A program made the position numbers and the translations under genes. 64,000 bases of DNA from an uncultured Alphaproteobacteria bacterium (GTDB taxonomy: Bacteria; Pseudomonadota; Alphaproteobacteria; Sphingomonadales; Sphingomonadaceae): positions 53,728 through 117,727 of the forward strand of contig CAIZNH010000015.1 of the NCBI GenBank assembly GCA_903934325.1. Direction: 5' to 3'. The notes beneath the pieces were generated by a model. It had not been told where the DNA came from and did not search any database. It was given only the letters and a program-made list of their open reading frames with translations. Shown here in pieces: positions 34,578-44,467 of the stretch. Within the stretch, counting starts at the first letter, position 1. The number at the start of each line of letters is the position of its first letter.

Positions 34578-35444
34578 ATGCGTCACGCCGTTCTTGCTCT
34601 TGCCGCCGCCCTGCCGCTTGCCGCCCCTGCGCAGGCCAAGCCTGTCGACATTGCGCCCAGCAGCCCGTGGAACGTCGACTTCGGCGCGGACAAATGCCGC
34701 CTCGCCCGTTTCTTCGGCGAGGGCGAAAACCGCCACCTGCTGTTCTTCGAGCAATACTGGCCGGGCGAACGCTTCGGCATGACCGTGGCGGGGCCGTCCT
34801 ACAAACGCTTCCAGAGCGGCATCCGCACCGACATCCGCTTCTCCGAGGCCCAGAAGCCATTCGAGACACGGCCCTTCACCGGCACCGTCGGCGAATATGG
34901 CAGCGGGGTGATCTATTCGACGCTCAGCCTCGCCAAGGACGAAGCGCGGGAGACCGCAGAGGACGCCGCCCCTGCCCGCGTGCCGCAGCTCGACAAGGAC
35001 ACCGCGCGGCAGGCCGAATTCGTCTCCATGCGGCAGCGCGGCGACGAGATCCGCCTGCTCTCCGGCCCGCTCGACGAGGCTTTCGCCGTGCTCGACAATT
35101 GCGCGCTCGATCTGATCGGCACCTGGGGCCTCGACGTTGCCCAGCACCGCACAGCCACCCGCCTGCCGCGCTGGATCAACAAGGAAGTCGTCGTGAAGCG
35201 GATCGTGGCGGTCTATCCGCGCGAGGCGCTCAACAGCGGCGAGCAAGGCATCATGCGGATGCGCGTCTCCGTCAGCGAGCAAGGCATGGTCGAGGACTGC
35301 ACCATCATCAAGGCGACCACGACGGAGCAGCTGGAAAGCCCGGCGTGCAAGGCGATGCAGGGTGCCCGGTTCGAACCGGCGCTGGATGCCGATGGCAAGC
35401 CGATGCGGTCCTACTTCGCGGAAACCATTATCTACGTGATCTAG
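34578..35444 (+). CDS. Secreted protein with TonB-C-like domain
   Basis: This 288-aa protein has a signal peptide (MRHAVLALAAALPLAAPAQA). Its C-terminal third (VAVYPREALNSGEQGIMRMR ... CKAMQGARFEPALDADGKPM) resembles the TonB C-terminal domain: a P-x-x-A start, a VxxxG strand and the late ARFEPALD block. The N-terminal 180 residues are not recognised. Unlike TonB it has no transmembrane anchor or Pro-rich linker, so it should be free in the periplasm. Its ATG directly abuts the etfA terminator. Its stop shares the tetranucleotide CTAG with the convergent DUF445 gene. Confidence 0.72.
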   Translation: MRHAVLALAAALPLAAPAQAKPVDIAPSSPWNVDFGADKCRLARFFGEGENRHLLFFEQYWPGERFGMTVAGPSYKRFQSGIRTDIRFSEAQKPFETRPFTGTVGEYGSGVIYSTLSLAKDEARETAEDAAPARVPQLDKDTARQAEFVSMRQRGDEIRLLSGPLDEAFAVLDNCALDLIGTWGLDVAQHRTATRLPRWINKEVVVKRIVAVYPREALNSGEQGIMRMRVSVSEQGMVEDCTIIKATTTEQLESPACKAMQGARFEPALDADGKPMRSYFAETIIYVI

Positions 35445-36739
35445 AACACTTCGCTCAGCGCGTGCAGCGCCATCCCCACCAGCCCGCCCACCAGCGTGCC
35501 GTTGATGCGGATGAACTGGAGGTCACGGCCCATTGCGCCTTCGACGCGGGCGGTGATCGTGGTCGCGTCCCAGCGCTTGACCGTCTCTGACACCAGCCGC
35601 ACGATCTGGTCGCCATAGCGGGTGGCCACGCCGACCATGGTGCGGCGGGCGAAGCGGTTGATCTGGAGTTGCAGACGCTCGTCCGCCTGCAATGCCGCGC
35701 CAAGCTCTGCCAGCATGTTGCGCATTTCCTCGCCCATCCCGCTTTCGGGATCGCGCGCGCGGCGGATCAGCGACTGGCGCATCCGCTCCCACACGCCGGT
35801 CCACCACACGGCGACAGCGGGGTTGGCAATCAGATCGCGCTTCATCTCCTCCACCCGCGCGCGGGTTTCGGGATCGTGCTGCAAGTCCTGCCCGAGCTTC
35901 GCCAGCCCCTCCTCGATCTTGCCGCGCAGAGGGTGATCGGGGTTCACCAGCACCTCGGCGAGCAGCTTGTAGAGCCCGTCAAGCACACTTGAGGAGATGG
36001 TCTTGTCGATCCCCGCCCAGCGCAGCACGCCTGCCACGCGCTGGTGGATGATGTCGCGGATGGTTTCCTCGTTGTCTTCGAGCGTCAGACCGGCCCAGCG
36101 CACGAAACCGTCGATCAGCGGCTGGTGGCGCTTGTCGGCCATGGTCGTCTCGATCATCCGGCCAGCGAGCGGCGCGATGCCAAGTTTGCCGAGCTGGCCG
36201 GCAAGGCCCGCGCGCACCTGATTGCCGAGCCGGTCAGGATCGAGCGATTCGAGCACTTCGGCCAGCAGTTCCGCCGCACCGCTGGTGATGCGCGAACGCT
36301 CGTCGATGCTGCCGTCGGCCCCGCGTTCGGGCGAGGCGGCGAGGAACTCTCCCGCAGCCTTCGCGACATTCATTCCCGACATCCGCCGCGCCACCACGGC
36401 GGGGGTGAGGAAGTTCTCGCGCAGGAACTGCGCCATGGTGTCGGCGATGCGGTCCTTGTTTTCCGGAATGATCGCCGTGTGCGGGATCGGCAGGCCGAGC
36501 GGATGGCGGAACAGCGCCGTCACCGCGAACCAGTCGGCAAGCCCGCCCACCATCGCCGCTTCGGCAAAGGCGTTGATATAGCCCCACGCCGGGTGCGCCC
36601 CGACCAGACCGCTCGTGCTGACGAACACCACCGCCATCGCCACCAGCATGCCGGTGGCGGTCCAGCGCATCCGGCGGGCGCGATCAACGGTCAGCGGCTG
36701 GCCGCCAAAGGTAAGAGGCACGGAGTGACGCATCGCCAT
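35441..36739 (-). CDS. DUF445 family membrane protein
   Basis: This 432-aa protein starts with a transmembrane helix (TATGMLVAMAVVFVSTSGLVG), then AFAEAAMVGGLADWFAVTALFRHPLGLPIPHTAIIP. This ADWFAVTALFR...P.HTAIIP block is the DUF445/YjiN signature. A long helical cytoplasmic or periplasmic body follows, and a second hydrophobic helix closes the protein (INGTLVGGLVGMALHAL). Function of the family is unknown. Convergent with the TonB-C-like gene, the two stop codons overlapping in one CTAG. Confidence 0.88.
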   Translation of the reverse strand: MAMRHSVPLTFGGQPLTVDRARRMRWTATGMLVAMAVVFVSTSGLVGAHPAWGYINAFAEAAMVGGLADWFAVTALFRHPLGLPIPHTAIIPENKDRIADTMAQFLRENFLTPAVVARRMSGMNVAKAAGEFLAASPERGADGSIDERSRITSGAAELLAEVLESLDPDRLGNQVRAGLAGQLGKLGIAPLAGRMIETTMADKRHQPLIDGFVRWAGLTLEDNEETIRDIIHQRVAGVLRWAGIDKTISSSVLDGLYKLLAEVLVNPDHPLRGKIEEGLAKLGQDLQHDPETRARVEEMKRDLIANPAVAVWWTGVWERMRQSLIRRARDPESGMGEEMRNMLAELGAALQADERLQLQINRFARRTMVGVATRYGDQIVRLVSETVKRWDATTITARVEGAMGRDLQFIRINGTLVGGLVGMALHALSEVF

Positions 36740-36786
36740 GCTGGCACTCTAGCCCGCCAAGGGCGGCCGCGTCACGCTTTTGTCGC

Positions 36787-39700
36787 TCACTCGGCCGGCT
36801 CGCCCCCCGGCGGCAGGCGCCGCGCGGGGATCGGCTTGGCGCCGCCGGGCAGGCCCGGGAAGGGCAGATCCGGCACCACGTCGCCCAGCGGCCGGGTGTC
36901 GTCGCCCGGCTTGTAGGTCAGCATCCGCGCCCGCAGCCACGGCCCGACGCGCTTCTCGACGCCATCGGCAAGGCTGAAACCGGCCGGCACGATCAGCAGC
37001 GTCAGCAGGGTCGAGAGGATCAGGCCCCCGATCACCACCCAGCCCATCGGTTCACGCCACGCGCCATCGCCGCCGCCGAAATAGCCGTTGAGCACCACCG
37101 GCACCATGCCTGCGGTCATCGCGATGGTGGTCATCACGATCGGCTGGGCGCGCTTGTGACCCGCGTCCATGATCGCTTCGAGCTTGGGCACGCCCTTGGC
37201 CATTTCCTCGATCGCGAAGTCGATCAGCAGGATCGAGTTCTTCGACACGATGCCGAGCAGCAGCAGGATGCCGATATAGACCGGCATGGACTGCGCCTGG
37301 CCCAGCAGCCAGATGATCAGCACCCCGCCCAGCGGGGCGAGCGCCAGCGAGGTCATGTTGACCAGCGGGCTCATCAACCGCTTGTAGAGCAGCACCAGCA
37401 CCGCAAACACCAGCAGCACGCCGGCAATGATCGCGATGATGAGGTTGGTGACGAGTTCGGCCTGCCACTGCTCTTCGCCCACCACATCGCGGATCACCCC
37501 GAGCGGCAGGTTCTGGAGCACCGGCAGCGCATCGATCTGCTTCTGCGCCTCGCCCTTCAATACGCCCGCGGCCAGATCCGCCCCCACCAGCACGCGGCGG
37601 TTCTGGTTGTAGCGCTGGATCGCGGTCGGGCCGGAACCGAAGGTGATGTCGGCCACGCGGCTCAGCGGCACCGAACCGCCATTATTGGTCGGCACCGGCA
37701 GGTTGCCGATGGTGTTGAAGTCGCTGCGCGCTTCCTGCGACAGGCGCACCTTGATCGGGATCTGGCGATCGGTGAGGGAGAAGCGTGCGGCGTTCTGCTC
37801 GATCTCGCCCAGCGTCGCGATGCGGATGGTCTGCGACAGCGCCGCCGTGGTGACGCCGAGCTCGGCGGCCAGTTTTGCGCGCGGGGTGATGATGATTTCC
37901 GGGCGGTTGAGATCGGCGCTGATACGCGGGGCAACCAGCGTCTTCAGGCCCTTCATTTCCTCGACCAGCCGGGCTGCGGTCTGCTCCAGCTTTACAGGGT
38001 CAGACCCCGCCAGCATCACGGTCATGTCGCGGCCCGAGCCGAACCCGGCGCGCTGCGACTGGAAGCGGACGCGGGCATCGGGAATCTGGGCCAGAACCGG
38101 GGCGAGATCGCGCTCGAATTCGATCGAGGAGCGGGCGCGGTCCTCGTAGAGCTTGACGAAGATTGCCGAGCTTTCGCCCAGACGGGTGCGTTGGAGCAGG
38201 CGCTCGACCTCGGGCTCCTGCTTCAGACGCTCGGCAACGGAGTTCACGATGCGGCGGTTCTGGGCGAGCGAGGTGCCGGGCACGGTCTCGATCTCGACGC
38301 GGCTGTTCTCGCTGTCGATGCTCGGCTGGAACTGCGCGGGGATCTGGCCGAACAGCATGATCGTCATCAGGAACGAGAACCAGCCGATCGACAGCATCCA
38401 CAGGCGGTGGTCATAGAACCGCGCGGTCAGCCAGCGCGTGCCCTCTGCCAGCCGTCCGCTGCCGTTTCCGGCCAGTTCGAACAGGCGGAAGGTCATCAGA
38501 CCCGCGAAGAAGGCGATGCCCGAGACCAGCAGCACCTGCACGATCTCGAAGATCTTGGAGACCAGCTTGAAGATGAAGGAGGTGGGATCGCTCGAGATCG
38601 CCTGAGCAACCGCTTTGGGAATCTCCAGGCCGGCAATGCCCTTCCACACCGGGGCAATGCCTGCCCCGGTCAGGATCGCACCCGAGACCGAGCCGGTGAA
38701 GCTTTCGAACAGGGCGAGGGCGGTGACCAGCAACAGCGCCAGCACCATCAGCAGCAGGGACGGGACGTAGAGCAGCTTGCGGCGCGGAGCTGCAAGCCCG
38801 GCCCGGCGCAGCGCCATCCTGCGGGTGTCGAGCGTCCATGCCAGCACGCGCATATAGGCGTCGATCATCGGGCCGCCGCCATGCTCGGCCATGCCCTTGG
38901 CCTTGAGGAAATAGGCGGCCATCAGCGGCGTGATCATGCGCGCAACCGCGAGGCTCATCAGCACCGCGACCACCACGGTGATCCCGAAGTTCTGGAAGAA
39001 CTGGCCCGCGATGCCCGGCATCAGGCCGACCGGCAGGAACACCGCGACGATGCAGAAGCTGGTCGCCACCACCGGCAGGCCGATCTCGTCCGCCGCGTCG
39101 ATCGAGGCCTGATAGGCGGTCTTGCCCATGCGCATATGGCGCACGATGTTCTCGATCTCCACGATCGCATCGTCGACCAGCACGCCCGCCACCAGCGCCA
39201 GTGCCAGCAGCGAGAGGAAGTTGAGGTTGAACCCGAGCAGATCCATGAACCAGAAGGTCGGGATCGCGGAGAGCGGGATCGCCACGGCGGAGATGAAGGT
39301 CGCACGCCAGTCGCGCAGGAACATGAACACCACGACCACGGCCAGCACCGCACCCTCGACCAGCGCCCAGATCGAGCTTTCGTACTGGCTGCGGGTGTAG
39401 GTGGTGGTGGTCGAGAGCTTGATGAACTTCACGCCCTCGGTCTCGGCCTCGATCTTGTCCATTTCCGCGAGCGCGGCGTCATAGACGGCAAGGTCCGAAG
39501 CCCCACGCGCACGGCTCATCGCGAAGTTGACGACTTCCTTGCCGTTCACTTCGCTGATCGAAGTGCGCTCGGAAAAGCCGTCGCGCACCGTGGCGACGTC
39601 GGCGAGGCGAACGGTGCGCCCGCCGCCCAGCTGGATCTGCATCTGCGAGAGGGCATAGGCATCGTCGGAATTGCCCAGCACGCGTAGCGACTGGCGCGTG

Positions 39701-40377
39701 CCGCCGATCTCCGCAAGGCCGCCCGCCGCATCGACATTGACCTGCCGCAGCACCACGTTGATCTGCGATGCGGTGACGCCGAAGGACTGCATCTTGACCG
39801 GATCGAGGATCACTTCGATTTCGCGGTCCACTCCGCCGAAGCGGTTGACCTCGGCCATGCCGGGCACCCGCAGCAGGCGCTTGGCGACCGTATCGTCGAT
39901 GAACCAGCTGAGCTGTTCGATCGTCATGTCATTGGCTTCGACCGCGACATAGCCGATCGGCTCGCCCACCGCGTTGACCTTGCCGACCTGCGGCTCGAGG
40001 ATGCCGTCGGGCAAGGACCCCCGCACCCCGTCAACCGCGGTCTCGACCTCGTTGACCGCCTCGATCAGATCGGTGCCGATCTCGAATTCGACCAGCGTCA
40101 GCGAGTTGCCCTCGCGCGCGGTCGACTGGATCGAATTGACCCCGGCAATCGAACTCAGCGCGCTTTCCACCCGCTGGGTGATCTGGTTCTCGATCTCGGT
40201 CGGCGAGGCGCCGGGCTGGGCGATGGAGACACGCACCAGCGGGAATTCCACGTCCGGATTGTTGGTCACATCCATCCGGCCGAAGCTGACGATGCCGGCG
40301 AACAGCAGGCCAACGAAGAACACCAGCGGAATCACCGGATTGCGGATCGACCAGGCCGAAATGTCGCGGAGAGCCAT
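36787..40377 (-). CDS. RND-family efflux pump, inner-membrane component (enlarged)
   Basis: This 1196-aa proton-driven exporter of the AcrB/HAE1 type has a first TM segment ([20 protein letters not shown]), two large porter regions, and the proton-relay Asp402-Asp403 in [13 protein letters not shown] (TM4). At about 1050 aa AcrB-like pumps are shorter; the surplus is an insert of roughly 115 residues (about 530-642) between TM6 and TM7, with two extra hydrophobic stretches ([37 protein letters not shown]). It sits at the place of the cytoplasmic linker helix of AcrB. The adaptor gene precedes it by 78 bp. Substrates unknown; no outer-membrane TolC gene adjacent. Confidence 0.94.
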   Translation of the reverse strand: MALRDISAWSIRNPVIPLVFFVGLLFAGIVSFGRMDVTNNPDVEFPLVRVSIAQPGASPTEIENQITQRVESALSSIAGVNSIQSTAREGNSLTLVEFEIGTDLIEAVNEVETAVDGVRGSLPDGILEPQVGKVNAVGEPIGYVAVEANDMTIEQLSWFIDDTVAKRLLRVPGMAEVNRFGGVDREIEVILDPVKMQSFGVTASQINVVLRQVNVDAAGGLAEIGGTRQSLRVLGNSDDAYALSQMQIQLGGGRTVRLADVATVRDGFSERTSISEVNGKEVVNFAMSRARGASDLAVYDAALAEMDKIEAETEGVKFIKLSTTTTYTRSQYESSIWALVEGAVLAVVVVFMFLRDWRATFISAVAIPLSAIPTFWFMDLLGFNLNFLSLLALALVAGVLVDDAIVEIENIVRHMRMGKTAYQASIDAADEIGLPVVATSFCIVAVFLPVGLMPGIAGQFFQNFGITVVVAVLMSLAVARMITPLMAAYFLKAKGMAEHGGGPMIDAYMRVLAWTLDTRRMALRRAGLAAPRRKLLYVPSLLLMVLALLLVTALALFESFTGSVSGAILTGAGIAPVWKGIAGLEIPKAVAQAISSDPTSFIFKLVSKIFEIVQVLLVSGIAFFAGLMTFRLFELAGNGSGRLAEGTRWLTARFYDHRLWMLSIGWFSFLMTIMLFGQIPAQFQPSIDSENSRVEIETVPGTSLAQNRRIVNSVAERLKQEPEVERLLQRTRLGESSAIFVKLYEDRARSSIEFERDLAPVLAQIPDARVRFQSQRAGFGSGRDMTVMLAGSDPVKLEQTAARLVEEMKGLKTLVAPRISADLNRPEIIITPRAKLAAELGVTTAALSQTIRIATLGEIEQNAARFSLTDRQIPIKVRLSQEARSDFNTIGNLPVPTNNGGSVPLSRVADITFGSGPTAIQRYNQNRRVLVGADLAAGVLKGEAQKQIDALPVLQNLPLGVIRDVVGEEQWQAELVTNLIIAIIAGVLLVFAVLVLLYKRLMSPLVNMTSLALAPLGGVLIIWLLGQAQSMPVYIGILLLLGIVSKNSILLIDFAIEEMAKGVPKLEAIMDAGHKRAQPIVMTTIAMTAGMVPVVLNGYFGGGDGAWREPMGWVVIGGLILSTLLTLLIVPAGFSLADGVEKRVGPWLRARMLTYKPGDDTRPLGDVVPDLPFPGLPGGAKPIPARRLPPGGEPAE

Positions 40378-40455
40378 AATTGTCCTGCCTGTGCTTCGCG
40401 GGCCCGGCTGTGAGCCCGTGGAGATACGCCCTAAATCCCCGGAGGGATGAAAACC

Positions 40456-41646
40456 CTACTTCTTCAACGGCTGGGGATTAATGGACTCGCCCGGATTGAG
40501 GAAGCCCCCTGCCCGCAGCACCACCTGTTCGGTGCCCGAAAGCCCCTCGGTGATAGCGATCCCCTGCTTGGTCACTTCACCGGTTGTCACAGCGCGGCGC
40601 TCGGCCTTGTTGTCCTTGCCCACGACATAGACGAAGCTGCCCTTGGCATCGGCCAGCACCGCGCTTTCGGGGAGCACGGTGGCGGTGAAGGTGCCGCTGC
40701 CGAGCCGCGCGGTGGCAAAGCCGCCGGGGCGCAGTTCGGGCGCAAAGCTGAGCGCGATGCGCGCCGTGCCCTGACGGGTGTTCTGTTCGATCACCGGCGA
40801 CAGCTGCCACACCTGACCCTTGAATTCGCGCTTCGATCCGGTCGGGATGACCGTCGCCACCGCGCCGACCGTCAGCCCGGCGAGCTGGTCCTCGCTCACC
40901 TGCGCGAGCATTTCCATCTCGCCGCCGCTGGCGATGGTGAACAGCGGGCCGGTGCCGCCGCCAACCGTCTGGCCGCGCTCGACATTGCGCTGGAGCACAT
41001 AGCCCGAGGCCGGCGCATAGATATTGAGCCGTTCATTGCGCGCGCGCTGTTCGCGCAGCTGCGCCTCGGCCACCTTGACCCGCGCCGCGGCCGCATTGCG
41101 GGCCGCGGTCAGCCGGTCGATATCGGCCTTGGAGACAAAGCCGCGCTCGACCAGCTGGAGCGCACGATCGAGATTGGCCTGCGCGAGATTGGCGTCGGCG
41201 CGGGCGACATCGGTCTGCGCAGCCTGCGCTGCGGCCTGCTGGATCTGCACCGAACGGTCGATCACCGCGAGCACTTGCCCTGCCTCGACCCAGTCGCCGG
41301 CATCGACATTGACGCGCACCACCTGTCCGCCTTCGCCGACCACACCGACCGGCATCGGACGGCGCGCGGCCAGCGTGCCGGGGGCTTCGATCATGCCGGC
41401 CACCGTGGTGGTGCCGGGGGTGATGACAGTGACCGAGGGGGCGGACGACCTGTCATCGCCCACCGCCACAGGCTCGCCGCCTGCCAGCGCGAAATAGACC
41501 CCGATCGCCAGCAGCAGCCCGAACAGGCCCAGACCGCCGACGATCAGCCAGCGCGGCACGGCGGGCATGGCAAGCGTGCGCGCACCGGCATATTCGGTGG
41601 TCACGCCGTCAGCGGCCTCGGCTCGGATGGTGGTCTCGTAATTCAT
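40456..41646 (-). CDS. RND efflux periplasmic adaptor (membrane fusion protein)
   Basis: This 396-aa HlyD/AcrA-family adaptor is anchored by an N-terminal TM helix (WLIVGGLGLFGLLLAIGVYF) instead of a lipid. It then shows the lipoyl-like half-motif (GGQVVRVNVDAGDWVEAGQV), a coiled-coil hairpin rich in Ala/Gln (AQAAQTDVARADANLAQANL), the second half-motif (IYAPASGYVLQRNVERGQTV) and beta-barrel and membrane-proximal domains. ATG 41646 is chosen because GAGGGA precedes it properly; ATG 41652 would be too close. It is the first gene of the pair with the RND pump. Confidence 0.93.
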   Translation of the reverse strand: MNYETTIRAEAADGVTTEYAGARTLAMPAVPRWLIVGGLGLFGLLLAIGVYFALAGGEPVAVGDDRSSAPSVTVITPGTTTVAGMIEAPGTLAARRPMPVGVVGEGGQVVRVNVDAGDWVEAGQVLAVIDRSVQIQQAAAQAAQTDVARADANLAQANLDRALQLVERGFVSKADIDRLTAARNAAAARVKVAEAQLREQRARNERLNIYAPASGYVLQRNVERGQTVGGGTGPLFTIASGGEMEMLAQVSEDQLAGLTVGAVATVIPTGSKREFKGQVWQLSPVIEQNTRQGTARIALSFAPELRPGGFATARLGSGTFTATVLPESAVLADAKGSFVYVVGKDNKAERRAVTTGEVTKQGIAITEGLSGTEQVVLRAGGFLNPGESINPQPLKK

Positions 41647-41839
41647 TGTCATTCCCTCGCCGGAGCCGTGCGACATAACGGTCATCCGTCTTCGAAAGTG
41701 TATTATCCCGATAAGTCACCGGGCGCAACCTGATAGGCGGCAGCACCCTTGCGGGCAATGCCTGCATCGACCGGTGACTTGCTCGCCAGACGAAGAGCGC
41801 AGCCGCCGGTTCCCGACGGGAACGCAAATCCCGTCCGGT

Positions 41840-42109
41840 TCAGCGCAGACGGCCACGCTTGATGAGGTTGACGATGCCCAGCAGCACGCTGGCCCCGAGG
41901 ACCGCGACGCCAAGGCCGCTCAGCGAGAATTCCTGGACGGAGCCGCTCACACCCATCAACGGGCCGGCGATCGCATTGCCGATCACCGAGCCGACGCAGC
42001 CGACGACGATATTGGCGACAATGCCCATCGAAGCGTCACGCTTCATCAGCAGGCTGGCAAGCCAGCCAGCCGCTCCGCCGACGATCAATGCGATAATCCA
42101 CCCGAGCAT
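41840..42109 (-). CDS. GlsB/YeaQ/YmgE-family small membrane protein
   Basis: This 89-aa protein has three hydrophobic helices with conserved glycines: IIALIVGGAAGWLASLL, GIVANIVVGCVGSVIGNAI and LGVAVLGASVLLGIVNLI. The GAxxGWLA start and NIxxGxxGxxxG motif are typical of this transglycosylase-associated/stress-response family, often induced by osmotic or general stress. Its exact role is unknown. Single gene with about 190 bp free on the downstream side and 110 bp upstream. Confidence 0.9.
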   Translation of the reverse strand: MLGWIIALIVGGAAGWLASLLMKRDASMGIVANIVVGCVGSVIGNAIAGPLMGVSGSVQEFSLSGLGVAVLGASVLLGIVNLIKRGRLR

Positions 42110-42222
42110 GGCATCCCTCCCCGCGACGCGGCCGGTGCGGGCCGCGTCACGGGGAGGGATTTAACGGGTTTGCTGCGGTAAGGCCACAGGTTGCGGGGCG
42201 CGCACGGCTGCGCGCCGCCGGA

Positions 42223-42522
42223 TCAGTACTTCAGCTGGCGCTGGTAGAGATCGCGGTAGTGCTGGATCTTGGTGACTCGCAGGCCATGCATGCCCGAGCG
42301 ATCCACCGCACGCTGCCACGAGGCGAACTCTTCGAGCGTCAAGCCATAGCGGGCCAGCGCCTCGTCGAGCGTGAGCAGGCCGCCACTGACGGCAGCGACA
42401 ACCTCGGCCTTGCGCCGCACGACCCATCGCTTGGTATCGGGCGAGGGCAGATCGGCAAGCGTCAGCGGCTCGCCAAGCGGGCCGATAACCTGTGCGGGGC
42501 GGATGTCCTGGTTTTCAATCAT
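42223..42522 (-). CDS. sciP: SciP-like cell-cycle transcription factor (DUF1153)
   Basis: This 99-aa protein matches DUF1153/SciP along its whole length: VIGPLGEPLTLADLPSPDTK, RWVVRRKAEVVAAVSGGLLT, and a helix-turn-helix with LDEALARYGLTLEEFASWQR. In Caulobacter, SciP represses CtrA-activated promoters in early cell-cycle stages. Its start overlaps the stop of an upstream uncharacterised gene by 4 bp (ATGA). Strong family match; role in this organism inferred. Confidence 0.9.
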   Translation of the reverse strand: MIENQDIRPAQVIGPLGEPLTLADLPSPDTKRWVVRRKAEVVAAVSGGLLTLDEALARYGLTLEEFASWQRAVDRSGMHGLRVTKIQHYRDLYQRQLKY

Positions 42523-42974
42523 TGCCTGTCTCTTGCATCGCCAAAGGGCTGCCCTGCATCACCGGTCGCATCGCCAAGCGATACGCCAGCCTTGCCGAAC
42601 GCCGTGCGTGTGCACTCCATGCCATCCTCCACTTTAGAACAGTCTAAAGCTTCGAGGTTAACATCGGGTTCGTTATCATCGATCATCGCGAAGTAGCTTG
42701 CGGCAGCATCGCCGAAACTGCCTGCGACAGCTTCGATCCGGCCTGCCGATTCGCTCCGCAGCAGCAGCCGCAGATCGCGCGCGGCATTGAGCCTTGCGGT
42801 GATCTCGCTCCATTCCACCGCCCGCAGCGCATCACCTGCGCGGCGGGTGGACCGCGGCTCGAATCGCTCCCCCGAAGCGCCGCCGCCACCGAGGCGAAGG
42901 CGCGCAGCCTCCTCGGTCCGCCGCTGGAGCGGGGGCCGGAAGGCGGCAGAAACGGGGTCGGCTTTCTCGAACAT
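42519..42974 (-). CDS. Hypothetical protein co-transcribed with sciP
   Basis: This 151-aa protein has an Arg/Pro-rich, probably disordered N-terminus, then a helical core (ALRAVEWSEITARLNAARDL, RLLLRSESAG) and an acidic middle (FAMIDDNEPDVNLEAL). Its tail is Gly/Asp rich. No known domain is visible. The stop overlaps the sciP start in ATGA, so it is very likely co-translated with it. The competing frame 42683-43324 lacks such linkage. Function unknown; a DNA-replication or cell-cycle link is only suggested by the neighbour. Confidence 0.6.
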   Translation of the reverse strand: MFEKADPVSAAFRPPLQRRTEEAARLRLGGGGASGERFEPRSTRRAGDALRAVEWSEITARLNAARDLRLLLRSESAGRIEAVAGSFGDAAASYFAMIDDNEPDVNLEALDCSKVEDGMECTRTAFGKAGVSLGDATGDAGQPFGDARDRQ

Positions 42975-43145
42975 GGGAGCCTGTCATAGGGCCAGTGCGT
43001 CAAGATCGGGTAAAACCGCCATTTACCCCGCCTTAGGATTAGTCCGGTCGCGGCGGAAAGATTGGTAAACGAACGCGGGGCCCAAAGCTTGATGCGGCGG
43101 CACTGGCGAAAGCGCCCCTGCATCGCTATAGGCGCCCGCATTCCC

Positions 43146-44315
43146 ATGGATACGCCGACCGCCCTGAAGGCCGCCCCGATTGCCGGGCCTGATGCCGCCG
43201 CCCTGTTCGATCTGCCGCGCCCTGCGGCCGAGTGCCGGATTGTCGTGGCGATGAGCGGCGGGGTCGATTCCTCGGTGGTCGCCGCGCTCGCCGCCGCCAG
43301 CGGCGCGGAAGTGATCGGCATCACGCTCCAGCTTTACGATTACGGCGCTGCCACAGGCCGCAAGGGCGCGTGCTGCGCGGGCGACGATATCCGCGATGCG
43401 CGCGCCGTGGCCGACCGGCTCGGCATTGCGCATTACGTGTTCGATCATGAAACCGCCTTCCGCGAGGAAGTGGTCGAGCAATTCGCTGACGAATATCTCG
43501 CCGGACGCACGCCGGTGCCCTGCATCCGCTGCAACATGGGGCCGAAATTCACCGATCTGTTCCGCATGGCGCGCGAACTGGGTGCGGATTGCCTTGCGAC
43601 CGGACATTATGTGCGCCGGGTGATGAGTGCCGATGGCCCGCAGCTGCACCGCGCCTTCGATCCGGCGCGCGACCAGTCCTATTTTCTCTACGGCACCACC
43701 GAAGCCCAGCTCGATTACCTGCGCTTTCCCTTGGGCGGGATGCCCAAGCCGCAGGTGCGCGAGCTGGCTGAAGCGGCGGGGCTCAGGAACGCGGCCAAGC
43801 CGGATTCGCAGGACATCTGCTTCGTGCCGGACGGGAATTACGCCAAGATCGTCACCAAGGTGCGGCCCGAGGGCGCGGCTCCCGGCCAGATCGTCCACGC
43901 CGCGACCGGCGCGGTGCTGGGCGAGCACAAGGGCATCGTCCACTTCACCGTCGGCCAGCGCAAGGGTCTCGAAATCGGCGGCCAGCCCGAACCGCTCTAT
44001 GTGATCGGGCTTGATGCGCCGAGCCGCGAAGTGCGGGTCGGCCCCAAGCGGATGCTGGCCGTCAGCGCCGCACAGCTGACCGAGACCAACCGCATCGGTC
44101 CGGTGCCGGATGTGCCGCTCACGGCAAAGGTGAGGAGCCTCGCCAAGCCCGTGCCGGTGGTGCTGGAAGGCGCACTGGGGGATGGCGCGGCGGTCACGAT
44201 CCGCTTTGCCGAGCCCGAATTCGGCGTTGCGCCCGGTCAGGCAGCGGTGATCTATGCGGGCGAGCGGGTGATCGGCGGCGGCTGGATCGGCGCGACCGAG
44301 AAAGTGGCCGGATAG
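43146..44315 (+). CDS. mnmA: tRNA-specific 2-thiouridylase
   Basis: This 389-aa enzyme thiolates U34 of tRNA-Lys/Glu/Gln. The PP-loop [16 protein letters not shown] is near residue 35. The first catalytic Cys is in [14 protein letters not shown] and the second in [10 protein letters not shown]. The middle ATGHYVRR and later [13 protein letters not shown] blocks are also characteristic. ATG 43146 ([11 protein letters not shown]) is chosen; the frame extends upstream to 43062 without family resemblance. It is divergent from the sciP-associated gene and lies 108 bp before a parS site. Confidence 0.95.
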   Translation: MDTPTALKAAPIAGPDAAALFDLPRPAAECRIVVAMSGGVDSSVVAALAAASGAEVIGITLQLYDYGAATGRKGACCAGDDIRDARAVADRLGIAHYVFDHETAFREEVVEQFADEYLAGRTPVPCIRCNMGPKFTDLFRMARELGADCLATGHYVRRVMSADGPQLHRAFDPARDQSYFLYGTTEAQLDYLRFPLGGMPKPQVRELAEAAGLRNAAKPDSQDICFVPDGNYAKIVTKVRPEGAAPGQIVHAATGAVLGEHKGIVHFTVGQRKGLEIGGQPEPLYVIGLDAPSREVRVGPKRMLAVSAAQLTETNRIGPVPDVPLTAKVRSLAKPVPVVLEGALGDGAAVTIRFAEPEFGVAPGQAAVIYAGERVIGGGWIGATEKVAG

Positions 44316-44364
44316 GGCGGTTTTGCCCCCTGCGCGCTAACTTCGCGAAGAACCGCCAAAAGTT

Positions 44365-44382
44365 GGGGGTTTTTGACCCCCC
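44365..44382. terminator. Hairpin downstream of mnmA
   Basis: GGGGGT-TTTTG-ACCCCC is a 6-bp stem with a 5-nt loop, preceded by CCAAAAG, which gives TTTT on the minus strand. It lies between mnmA and the convergent small gene and could stop transcription from the minus-strand side; on the plus strand there is no T-run. Confidence 0.45.
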
Positions 44383-44423
44383 GATGATCGGCCCTAGCCT
44401 CGCTTTGACCCCCTGATGCGCAA

Positions 44424-44439
44424 TGTTTCACGTGAAACA
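44424..44439. promoter_or_regulatory. parS centromere site (ParB binding)
   Basis: TGTTTCACGTGAAACA is an exact match to the canonical 16-bp bacterial parS sequence bound by ParB/Spo0J. Here it is extended to a 22-bp perfect palindrome (44421-44442). parS sites cluster around the chromosomal origin and direct ParABS segregation and SMC loading. Its location in an intergenic gap supports function and suggests this window lies in the origin-proximal part of the chromosome. Confidence 0.9.
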
Positions 44440-44467
44440 TTGCGGCCCGCGAGGGGGTGAACAGGGC

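Noticed and set aside
37156..39687. 843-aa plus-strand open frame opposite the RND pump
   Set aside because: Antisense shadow, His/Gln/Arg-rich low-complexity translation with no domain; the minus frame has the RND family motifs.
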